This document shows, piece by piece, positions 1-6,712 of a DNA stretch of 20,567 nt (the stretch's first letter is position 1; each line of letters starts with the position of its first letter). The notes beneath the pieces are model-generated. The model did no database searches. It saw only the letters and a program-made list of their open reading frames with translations, and was not told the origin of the DNA. Source of the stretch: an uncultured Burkholderiales bacterium (GTDB lineage Bacteria > Pseudomonadota > Gammaproteobacteria > Burkholderiales > Burkholderiaceae_E). The translations under genes were made by a program, and so were the position numbers. Where the stretch lies: positions 1 to 20,567 of the forward strand of contig CAIXXI010000091.1 of NCBI GenBank assembly GCA_903923345.1, in the 5' to 3' direction.

Positions 1-282
1 AATGACCAGCCCGATCAGGCCCTGGTGGCGCAGGCCAGCGGCAACGGCCATCTGGCCGATTTCAGTGCGCAAGGCTTTGCAGATGCCATCGCACGGGCGC
101 TGGCTGCCTTGCACGCACCCGGTGCCGGTGCGCGTGCTGCCGCCGCCCGCGATTGGGTGCGCCGCCATCGCAGCTACGAGGTGATCGGAGCACAGGTCGC
201 GGCCGCGTTGCGCCGGGTCATCAATCGAGATCCGGTCCGGTCATCGGCTGGGATCGCCCACGGCCCGGCCGGCTCGAACTGA
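1..282 (+). CDS. Glycosyltransferase, C-terminal fragment (5' end outside window)
   Basis: Frame 1 is open from the first base to a TGA at 280-282, so only the last 93 residues are visible and the true start lies upstream. The fragment is alanine- and arginine-rich and ends in an amphipathic helical tail. It includes a segment of the form F-A-D-A-I-A-R-A-L and later R-S-Y-E-V-I-G, which resembles the C-terminal helices that follow the nucleotide-sugar site in GT-B enzymes of family GT4. The catalytic part is not visible, so the assignment also rests on context: the gene ends 22 bases before a polysaccharide flippase and two more glycosyltransferases follow. An internal GTG at 25 is unlikely to be the start because the frame continues upstream. 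I am moderately sure it is coding and less sure of the family. Confidence 0.6.
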   Translation, partial: NDQPDQALVAQASGNGHLADFSAQGFADAIARALAALHAPGAGARAAAARDWVRRHRSYEVIGAQVAAALRRVINRDPVRSSAGIAHGPAGSN

Positions 283-304
283 CCGCGGCTCGGACAGTTC
301 GCTG

Positions 305-1885
305 ATGAGCCCCCAGCCGTATTCAGGCGCGCAGATCCGCTCCAGTCTGGTGGCCTACTCGATCGGCAAGGCGATCAGCGCCCCGCTGTCGCTGTTGCTG
401 ATCCTGCTGCTGGCGGCCGTCATGCAGCGCAGCGAGTACGCCAGCTATATCGCTGCGGCCGCCGTGCTGGAGATCTGTGTGGTGCTGGGGACCTTCGGCG
501 TGGAGTGGGTCATGCAGACTGCGCTGGCCGGCATTCGCGTTCATGGCAATGGCCTGCAGTTGCGCCGCGCAGTCTTTCGGCTGGGTGCCGTGCCCTTCGT
601 GGCCTATGGGCTGCTCGGCACGGCCTTGTGGATGCAGGCGCCCCGGGTGAGCGAGTTGCTCGGGGGTGTCGCTGCGCCCGATCTGCTGCGGGTCTATGCC
701 GTGGTGCTGGTGCTCGAGGGGCCGGCCCGCATCCTGCGCGACAGCCTGATGGCCGTGCTACTGCTGCAGCGGATCAGCCAGGTCTCGCTGGTGGTGCGGG
801 TGGTGGCGGTCTTTGTGATGGTGATGGCCGTGCTGCTTACCGGGCACACGCTCGATGCGCTGGTGTTGGGTCGCATCGAGATCGCCGCCGCTGCGACAGG
901 CCTGCTGATTGCTCTGGGTGGGTTGATTCACCAGCTGCGATCCGAACGGCAGTCGATGATCGACAGCGAGCCCGTGGCCGGCGCATCGGTTCACGCGCGG
1001 GCACGGGCGCGCAATGCCTCGATTGCGCCCTGGGTGGGCTGGCGTTCGCTGCGGTTTGCCGGGCATGCCTATTTCAGCATCGTGCTGATGCTGCTGGTGG
1101 GCACCGATGTGATGACCGCACTGGTGGCGCGCTGCCTCGGTGCCGAGGCGACTGCCGCATTCGGCTTTGTGGTGCGGCTGGTCGAGATGGCGCGTCGATA
1201 CCTGCCGATGGACCTGTTCTGGGGCGTGATCAGACCCGCAGCCATCGGGCGCTATGAAGCCGGCGGACAGGATCGGGCGGCCCTCATTCAGGACTGCAAC
1301 CGGATGGTCGATGCCAATCTGATTGCGGTCGGTTTCGTGCTGACCCTGAGCCTGGCGGTGGGCGATGCCCTGGTCGGCCTGTTGTCGCGGGGCCAATTCA
1401 CTCATGCGCGCACCGTGCTGATTGCGCTGCTGCCGATCCTGGCCAGTCACACGATTCGCCGGGGTGTGGAACTGATGGCCTATGTCCGGGGTCGTTCCGG
1501 TGACTTTGCCCGTGCGGCAGTCGCCTGCCTGCTGGCGCCACCGCTCACGGTCCTGCTGCTGCGAACCGGCGAGCCTGCGGCTGCCCCCTTTGCGGTGCTG
1601 GTCGCCGACGGCCTGTTCATCATGATGGCCCTGCGTGCGATGGATGCTGCCGGCGAGTCGATCGATTTTAATGTGCACCGCTGGGGGCGACTGGCGCTGA
1701 CCTGTGTGCTCGCCGCCTGCCTCGGACTGGCGCTGCGCTCGCTGTGGCCGTCTCAGACGGGGACCGTGCTCGCATTCCTGCTGACCGGTTCGGCCTTCGT
1801 GCTCCTGGCCCGGAAATTCACGTTGATCGATGCGACCGAGTGGTCCCGGCTGGGCCACTTCATGCGCTCGCGGGTGCGGGCCTGA
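305..1885 (+). CDS. Polysaccharide flippase-like membrane protein (PST/Wzx type)
   Basis: The 526-residue protein consists almost entirely of hydrophobic helices, roughly 12 to 14, separated by short basic loops. One longer hydrophilic loop lies near residues 215-240 and is rich in Arg and Ala. This architecture and length match the polysaccharide transporter (Wzx-like) group of the MOP flippases, which move lipid-linked repeat units across the inner membrane. Typical flippase features include an early Gly/Ala-rich helix pair and a central break before a second half starting near residue 250 (S-L-R-F-A-G-H-A-Y-F). The start ATG at 305 has no strong Shine-Dalgarno sequence, but it lies 22 bases after the preceding stop and gives the expected N-terminal first helix. 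Flippases diverge fast, so the substrate cannot be read; the neighbouring glycosyltransferases make an exopolysaccharide role likely. Confidence 0.75.
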   Translation: MSPQPYSGAQIRSSLVAYSIGKAISAPLSLLLILLLAAVMQRSEYASYIAAAAVLEICVVLGTFGVEWVMQTALAGIRVHGNGLQLRRAVFRLGAVPFVAYGLLGTALWMQAPRVSELLGGVAAPDLLRVYAVVLVLEGPARILRDSLMAVLLLQRISQVSLVVRVVAVFVMVMAVLLTGHTLDALVLGRIEIAAAATGLLIALGGLIHQLRSERQSMIDSEPVAGASVHARARARNASIAPWVGWRSLRFAGHAYFSIVLMLLVGTDVMTALVARCLGAEATAAFGFVVRLVEMARRYLPMDLFWGVIRPAAIGRYEAGGQDRAALIQDCNRMVDANLIAVGFVLTLSLAVGDALVGLLSRGQFTHARTVLIALLPILASHTIRRGVELMAYVRGRSGDFARAAVACLLAPPLTVLLLRTGEPAAAPFAVLVADGLFIMMALRAMDAAGESIDFNVHRWGRLALTCVLAACLGLALRSLWPSQTGTVLAFLLTGSAFVLLARKFTLIDATEWSRLGHFMRSRVRA

Positions 1886-2027
1886 AGGGGCGCAGTCCTG
1901 CCTGACGGCGGGATGTCCTCGGCTGTTGGCTCGGGCCTGGCAATGAAAAGCTGAAGGCTTCGCTGCGCGCGAGACCGTGCACGGCGAAACAGCCTGCCGC
2001 CTGCGCGGCGAACCTGCGAATCCGACA

Positions 2028-3266
2028 ATGCCGACCCAAGCCAATCGACTGCTCAGCCTGAACAGCTACCACTATCTGCGCGGCGGCTCCGACAGTGTCT
2101 ATTTCCAGCATGCCGAGCTCATGGCCGAACAGGGCTGGGACAACGCCTATTTTTCGATGCACCACCCGCGCAATCTGCCCACGCCCTGGTCGCGCCACTT
2201 CGTGGACGAACTGGAGTTCGGCCATGCGTATCGCACGATGGACCGCATCGCAATGGCCACGAAGGTGGTCTATTCCTTCGAAGCCCAGCGCCGCTTGCGC
2301 GGGCTGCTGGCCGAGTACCAACCCGATGTGGCGCATGTGCACTGCATCTACCACCATCTGTCTCCCTCGGTACTGCCGGTCCTGCACGATCGCGGCATTC
2401 CGGTGGTGATGACCGCGCATGACCTGAAGATCGCCTGCCCGGCCTACAAGATGCTCAACGACACCGGCATCTGCGAGCGCTGCAGGCAGGGCTCGGTGCT
2501 CAACGTGGTCCGTCATCGCTGTATTCGCGGCTCGATCGCCGCCAGTGTGGTGGTGGCCATCGAAAGCGGCGTCCATGGTGCCTTGCAGACCTGGGGCCGG
2601 CACATCGATCGCATCGTGGCGCCCAGCCGCTTCTTTCTGGAGAAATTCGTCGAATGGGGCTGGCCGCGTGAGCAGTTTGTCTTCATCCCGAATTGCGTCG
2701 ATGCCGCCCGTTTCACTCCAGAAACTGCGCCGGGTGACTACTTTCTGTACTTCGGCCGGATGGCACCCGAAAAAGGCGTTGGCACATTGCTTCGCGCCGC
2801 GGCGCTCGCCGGCGTGCCGCTGAAACTCGCGGGCAGCGGGCCTGAGGAGGCCGCGCTGCGCGAGTTGAGCGCTGAGCTCGGCGGGGTGGGCGAGTTTCTG
2901 GGCTTCAGATCGGGCGAGGCGCTGCACGAGCTGATCCGGGGCGCTCGGGCGGTCGTGCTGCCTTCGCAGTGGTACGAGAACGCACCGATGAGCGTGCTCG
3001 AGGCCTTTGCGCTGGGCAAGCCGGTGATCGGTGCCGACATCGGCGGCATCCCCGAGCTCATCGATCATGGCTCGACCGGATGGACCTTTGAAAGCGGCCA
3101 TGTCGATGAACTCGCCTTCACCCTGTCGCATGTCGCGGCCCTGGCTGATTCGCGGCTGCAGGACATGGGCCGGAGTGCCCGCCGCACGGTCGAGCAGCGC
3201 TTCAATCCGGCAGGCTATGTGGCACAGATGCTCGAGGTGTATGCGGGTCTGGGTGCGAGGGTCTGA
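2028..3266 (+). CDS. Glycosyltransferase family 4 protein
   Basis: This 412-residue GT-B type transferase would add a sugar from a nucleotide donor to the lipid-linked repeat unit on the cytoplasmic face of the membrane. The N-terminus opens with a beta-strand and then Y-H-Y-L-R-G-G-S-D, the Gly-rich loop usual in GT4 enzymes. The C-terminal half has E-K-G-V-G-T-L-L (about residue 250), G-S-G-P-E-E, and the E-x7-E motif (Glu317 and Glu325 in Y-E-N-A-P-M-S-V-L-E), followed by G-G-I-P-E-L-I. I chose ATG 2028 because the conserved N-terminus begins there. An in-frame GTG at 1977 would add 17 low-complexity residues. The 142 bases upstream hold no clear ribosome binding site or U-tracted terminator. 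The stop is one base before the next gene's ATG, so the two are probably translationally coupled. Donor and acceptor are unknown. Confidence 0.88.
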   Translation: MPTQANRLLSLNSYHYLRGGSDSVYFQHAELMAEQGWDNAYFSMHHPRNLPTPWSRHFVDELEFGHAYRTMDRIAMATKVVYSFEAQRRLRGLLAEYQPDVAHVHCIYHHLSPSVLPVLHDRGIPVVMTAHDLKIACPAYKMLNDTGICERCRQGSVLNVVRHRCIRGSIAASVVVAIESGVHGALQTWGRHIDRIVAPSRFFLEKFVEWGWPREQFVFIPNCVDAARFTPETAPGDYFLYFGRMAPEKGVGTLLRAAALAGVPLKLAGSGPEEAALRELSAELGGVGEFLGFRSGEALHELIRGARAVVLPSQWYENAPMSVLEAFALGKPVIGADIGGIPELIDHGSTGWTFESGHVDELAFTLSHVAALADSRLQDMGRSARRTVEQRFNPAGYVAQMLEVYAGLGARV

Positions 3267-3267
3267 C

Positions 3268-4416
3268 ATGCAACAGCGAGTGCTGCGCATCCTGGGCACC
3301 CGGGGCGTTCCGGCGGCCCACGGCGGATTTGAAACCTTTGCAGAGCAGCTGGCCCTGTACCTGGTCGCACGCGGCTGGCGGGTGGTGGTTTATTGCCAGG
3401 ATGAAGGCCCGGCGGCGCTGCGCGAAGATCGCTGGCAGGGCATCGAGCGGGTGCGTATTGCGGTGCCGGGGCGCGGTGTGTCGTCCACGATCCTGTTTGA
3501 CTGGAAGGCCACGTTGCACGCCTCGCGCAACCCGGACCTGTGCCTGACCCTGGGCTACAACACCGCGGTGTTCTGCGCGCTGCTGAAGCTTCGCGGCATT
3601 CGCAACATCATCAACATGGATGGCATCGAATGGTCTCGCGCAAAGTGGGGACCGCTCGCCCGGACCTGGTTTCGACTCAACGAAGCGGCGGGTTGCCGGC
3701 TGGGCGACCATCTGGTCGCCGACCATCCCGAGATCGAGTTGCACCTGCGCCGTCAGGCGCGGCCCGATCGCATCAGCATGATCCCCTATGGCGCCGATCG
3801 CATCAGTGAGGCACCCGACGCACCGGTGCGGGCGCTGGGCTTGCAGCCCGGGCGCTATCTGACGCTGATCGCCAGGCCTGTACCGGAGAACTCGATTCTC
3901 GAAGTGGTTCGCGGGTTTTCCCGCCGGCCCCGCGGCGTGCGCCTTGCGGTGCTGGGCCACTATCGGGCTGACGACCCGTTTCATCGCGCCGTTCGAATGG
4001 CAGCCAGCGACGAAGTGCAGTTTCTCGGAGCGATCTACGATCGCGAGGTGGTGAGCGCGCTGCGCGTGCATTCGCTGGCGTATGTCCATGGCCATCAGGT
4101 GGGCGGCACCAACCCCTCGCTGGTCGAGGCGCTGGGCGCGGGCAATGCGGTGATTGCGCATGACAACCGCTTCAATCGCTGGGTGGCCGGTGAGGGCGCC
4201 CGCTATTTCCAGACAGCTGACGAGGTGGACGCCCTGCTGAGCGACCTGCTGCTGCACCCGGCACAACTCGATGCCATGCGGGCGGCCAGCCTGCGTCGCT
4301 TCGACTGCGGCCTGCACTGGAGCGACATCCTCGCGTCCTACGAAGCGCTGCTGGTGCGCGTGGCGCAAGCCGCTACTCCAGGGGCGGAGGGGCGGCCTGC
4401 AGTGCGGTCACGCTGA
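3268..4416 (+). CDS. DUF1972-type glycosyltransferase (probable rhamnosyl/GT4-like transferase)
   Basis: The 382-residue protein starts with V-L-R-I-L-G-T-R-G-V-P and then A-A-H-G-G-F-E-T-F-A-E. This is the signature of the DUF1972 N-terminal domain found in bacterial glycosyltransferases, some annotated as rhamnosyltransferases. The C-terminal half carries the GT-B donor domain, with H-Q-V-G-G-T-N-P-S-L-V-E-A-L as the nucleotide-sugar loop. The start ATG follows the preceding stop by a single base, which supports one transcript and coupled translation. The 3' end overlaps the convergent lipoprotein gene by 44 bases (4373-4416). This closes the plus-strand transferase block. The sugar transferred cannot be deduced from the sequence. 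Confidence 0.88.
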   Translation: MQQRVLRILGTRGVPAAHGGFETFAEQLALYLVARGWRVVVYCQDEGPAALREDRWQGIERVRIAVPGRGVSSTILFDWKATLHASRNPDLCLTLGYNTAVFCALLKLRGIRNIINMDGIEWSRAKWGPLARTWFRLNEAAGCRLGDHLVADHPEIELHLRRQARPDRISMIPYGADRISEAPDAPVRALGLQPGRYLTLIARPVPENSILEVVRGFSRRPRGVRLAVLGHYRADDPFHRAVRMAASDEVQFLGAIYDREVVSALRVHSLAYVHGHQVGGTNPSLVEALGAGNAVIAHDNRFNRWVAGEGARYFQTADEVDALLSDLLLHPAQLDAMRAASLRRFDCGLHWSDILASYEALLVRVAQAATPGAEGRPAVRSR

Positions 4417-5281
4417 TCGCTGCGCCGCCTGGGTCCTGGACACCGACATCCAGCGTGATGAAGTTGAAGGCCTGCCAGTCAGCGGTCAATCGCTTGGCCC
4501 GGGACAAGCCCACGCCGGGGTTGTAGCCCTCGGGTGTGAAGGCGGCCACCTGCGTGGTGGCGTCTGGGTAATAGTCGGCGCCGACCTGCAGCAACAGGCG
4601 GGCCTGCGCACGGTCGTCGACACCGCCTGCAATCAACCGTGCCTGCAGGGTGACAAAGACTGCACCGACATCGGGTGCGTCGATGTTCAGTCGCCCGCAA
4701 CACCAGCCATGAAAGACGCGGCCACCCCCAGGCACTGCGATCGATGCGCCGGCATCGGCCGTGGCGCGCAGATCGGCGGGCCCCACTGCGTTGCCACTGA
4801 GTGTCTTCGGATACAAGGCGCCATCGATGCGGCCGTTGCGCGCCAGCGGCTGCCACTGGCCAGTGGACTGGCTCAACACGTAGACCTGCATCCTGCGCAC
4901 TTCGACCCGTGTGTGGATCGACGCGTGACCTTCACCATCGAACACCACGAACCAGGGCACCAGGGCGGTCCACCACTGGTCGCTCTTGTAGCGCGGGTTG
5001 GCGGGTTGCCACCAGCGTGGCGTGCGAGTGCCGCGCGGGTCATTGCCCATCACCACATGTCCGGGTCCCTTTGCCCAACCCGCCTGCTGCGGCACGCCGG
5101 CCAGAGGCAGGTCATTGGGCAGGCTCATGTCGGTGATCAGGGCTGCGATCGAGTTGAGGCTCGTCGCTGCAGGTGATCCTGAGTCGGCGGCGGTATCGGC
5201 GGCGTTCGAGGACGTCTGGCCCCGGCTGCAGGCCGACAGCACCAGCAGGATGGCGATCGTGATCAGGCGAGATGCGAGCAT
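4373..5281 (-). CDS. Lipoprotein of unknown function, WCCGR family, paralogue A
   Basis: The 302-residue product starts with a short basic and hydrophobic signal ending in L-S-A-C, so Cys18 should be lipidated after export. Its final destination, inner or outer membrane, is not clear. After a Ser/Ala-rich linker comes a globular domain with W-W-T-A-L-V-P-W-F-V-V-F, H-T-R-V-E-V-R-R-M-Q-V-Y-V-L-S, a W-C-C-G-R motif (Trp193 to Arg197) and a final P-P-P-L-E. The same landmarks occur in the same order in the product of 5355-6368, so the two genes are tandem paralogues. I do not recognise a named domain. The two adjacent cysteines could form a disulfide or bind metal, but that is a guess. The gene is tail-to-tail with the DUF1972 transferase and overlaps it by 44 bases. 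A hairpin covers its ribosome binding region. Confidence 0.8.
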   Translation of the reverse strand: MLASRLITIAILLVLSACSRGQTSSNAADTAADSGSPAATSLNSIAALITDMSLPNDLPLAGVPQQAGWAKGPGHVVMGNDPRGTRTPRWWQPANPRYKSDQWWTALVPWFVVFDGEGHASIHTRVEVRRMQVYVLSQSTGQWQPLARNGRIDGALYPKTLSGNAVGPADLRATADAGASIAVPGGGRVFHGWCCGRLNIDAPDVGAVFVTLQARLIAGGVDDRAQARLLLQVGADYYPDATTQVAAFTPEGYNPGVGLSRAKRLTADWQAFNFITLDVGVQDPGGAAISVTALQAAPPPLE

Positions 5282-5301
5282 GCCCTTGCCGGAGCAAGGG
5301 C
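5282..5301 (-). promoter_or_regulatory. Perfect hairpin covering the ribosome binding region of lipoprotein A
   Basis: A 7-base perfect inverted repeat (GCCCTTG at 5282-5288 and CAAGGGC at 5295-5301, loop of six) directly abuts the start codon of the 4373-5281 gene. In the mRNA the only Shine-Dalgarno-like bases, AAGGG, lie in the arm touching the ATG, so folding would hide them. There is no U-tract, so a terminator is less likely than an effect on translation. The structure is seen in sequence; its role is inference. Confidence 0.4.
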
Positions 5302-5320
5302 GATGCCCGCATGCCGTTGT

Positions 5321-5341
5321 CGGGTCGATGGGGTCGACCCG
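5321..5341 (-). terminator. Hairpin between the paired lipoprotein genes (possible weak terminator or processing site)
   Basis: An 8-base perfect inverted repeat (CGGGTCGA at 5321-5328 and TCGACCCG at 5334-5341, loop of five) lies 13 bases after the stop codon of the upstream paralogue. On the minus strand no U-run follows. On the plus strand only GTTTGT follows. It may attenuate or stabilise transcript ends rather than terminate fully. Confidence 0.35.
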
Positions 5342-5354
5342 TTTGTCGCTGGAC

Positions 5355-6368
5355 TTACTCGATCGGCGGCGGGTTGCTGCGAAGCGTCGCAGCCGGGACG
5401 GTGGTCATGTTGATGGCCCGCCAGTTATTGGTGACGTACTTCATGCGACCGTGTCCGGCCTCGCCGTTGTTCGGCTGACCTGCTGCCCAGCCCGAGGTCA
5501 GGTCGCGCCAGTAGTCCAGCCCGGTGTAGGCCAGAAAGCGTGCCTTGGCCCGGTCATCCGGCAGGCTCGGGTTGTTGACCACCAGCTTGGCCTGGTAGGT
5601 CGCGTAGACCCCGCCGAGGTCGGCGCGGTCAAAGGGCTGACGGCCGCAGCACCAGAAGTGATAGGCGTAGGGCCAGACCGGCGTGGTGGACACGCCCCCG
5701 TCAGGCTCGGTGCGCATCGAGGCGGTTTTCACATCGTTGCCGAGCCGGAAGTCCTCGTTGTAGAAGGAGCCGTCGACGGTGGTCGAGGCACCGATCCGGG
5801 TCCAGGTGCCCTTGCTCTTGCTCAGCACATAGATCCGCATGTTGCGCATCTCGACCCGGGTGTTGGTGGCCGGGCTGCCTTCCTTGGCCACGAAGATCAC
5901 GCCCCAGGGCAGGGCATAGCCCCAGGCGGTCGGCGGGTTGTTGCCGTAGTCCAGACCCGGACCGGTCAGCGTGCCCCAGCCCGGGAAGGCGATCGGGGTG
6001 CCCTCGTGCGGCAGGGTCATGTCGTCGATGATCGTGTCGATCGAATTGACTGTGGTGGGCGCGGGTGTCGGGGCCGGCGTCGGTGTGGGGGTGGGGGTGG
6101 GGGTGGGGGTTGGGGTTGGGGTTGGGGTGGGCTTGGGTGTCGGGGTTGCACCGGCGGTCAGGGTGCCAGCCGCGTTGTTCAGGGCGCTGGCGACGGTGGT
6201 GCTGGTGTTGCCGGTGGTGAGTGCGGTTGCAGCGCTGGTGAGCGCATTGGCAACGGTTTGCAGTGAGGCGGACGTGTCGGCACCGCCGCAGCCAGCGAGA
6301 CCGGCGGCGATCAGCAATGACAGGCCCGTGGCGGGTCGAAACAGTGGGAAAGGACGAAGGGATCGCAT
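5355..6368 (-). CDS. Lipoprotein of unknown function, WCCGR family, paralogue B with Thr-Pro linker
   Basis: The 337-residue product has a signal sequence ending in L-A-G-C, so Cys27 is the predicted lipidated residue. Next come a Thr/Ala/Asn-rich stretch (about 28-74), a Thr-Pro dipeptide repeat linker (about 75-106) and then the globular domain shared with the neighbour at 4373-5281. Shared landmarks are N-S-I-D-T-I-I-D-D-M-T-L-P, N-T-R-V-E-M-R-N-M-R-I-Y-V-L-S, W-C-C-G-R (Trp239 to Arg243) and a closing P-P-P-I-E. I chose the ATG at 6368 because GGAAG lies five bases ahead of it. An ATG at 6380 would add four residues and has no ribosome binding site. The linker suggests a domain held away from the membrane, perhaps reaching through peptidoglycan or polysaccharide. 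No function is known to me. Confidence 0.8.
   Translation of the reverse strand: MRSLRPFPLFRPATGLSLLIAAGLAGCGGADTSASLQTVANALTSAATALTTGNTSTTVASALNNAAGTLTAGATPTPKPTPTPTPTPTPTPTPTPTPAPTPAPTTVNSIDTIIDDMTLPHEGTPIAFPGWGTLTGPGLDYGNNPPTAWGYALPWGVIFVAKEGSPATNTRVEMRNMRIYVLSKSKGTWTRIGASTTVDGSFYNEDFRLGNDVKTASMRTEPDGGVSTTPVWPYAYHFWCCGRQPFDRADLGGVYATYQAKLVVNNPSLPDDRAKARFLAYTGLDYWRDLTSGWAAGQPNNGEAGHGRMKYVTNNWRAINMTTVPAATLRSNPPPIE
6087..6131 (+). repeat. G-rich hexamer repeat encoding the Thr-Pro linker; G-quadruplex-forming potential on the plus strand
   Basis: The plus strand carries eight closely spaced runs of three to five G separated by one or two T, in a six-base period (GTGGGG, then GTTGGG units). 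It is the template strand of the lipoprotein B gene, and each unit encodes one Pro-Thr pair. Because the period is six bases, copy-number change would lengthen or shorten the linker without a frameshift. The G runs easily meet the usual G-quadruplex pattern. Confidence 0.8.
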
Positions 6369-6712
6369 GACGACTTCCATGAGTGCGGGCGCTTCGAGGC
6401 AGAGGCTCTGGCGCAAGGGGCAACCGCGGTGCGTTGTCTGCCCTGCGGGCGGACGGTGCGTGCGGACCGGACGAAAGACCATCGGAATGGCCTCCGGAAC
6501 GCACCGTATCGGGAGGGAAGCTTGGCTTAAGGGGTCGGCTGGACCGGCGGCCCGCTTGCGCCGATCGATGGCCGTCAAGCTTGAAGTGTCAAGCTGTCAG
6601 CGTGGCTGTACCGCTGAATGGACGGCGATGGGTGACGAATGGCGCCGTGAAGGTCGGCGCTGTCGCATCAGGTTGACGCGTGAGGCTGACGCAGTCTCTC
6701 GGGCAGACCGTT
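6369..6712. other. 344-base intergenic stretch upstream of lipoprotein B, with repeated AGCTTGAC motif
   Basis: No convincing gene lies here. Its position suggests it carries the promoter for the minus-strand lipoprotein B gene. It contains a 10-base palindrome TCAAGCTTGA (6575-6584) and a direct repeat GTCAAGCT at 6574-6581 and 6588-6595, 14 bases apart. On the minus strand each copy reads AGCTTGAC and so contains a TTGAC core like a sigma-70 -35 box. No TATAAT-like partner lies at 16-18 bases, so a promoter is not proven. The repeats could be regulator binding sites. Confidence 0.4.

Noticed and set aside
758..3299. Long minus-strand open frames (428 and 479 codons) opposite the flippase and GT4 genes
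   Set aside because: They have no recognisable domain, are full of His, Gln and Arg, and lie opposite well-supported genes. This is typical of antisense frames in GC-rich DNA.
6087..6131. Tandem G-rich units as a CRISPR-like or satellite array
   Set aside because: Units are six bases with no spacers and encode an in-frame Thr-Pro linker, so it is a coding microsatellite.
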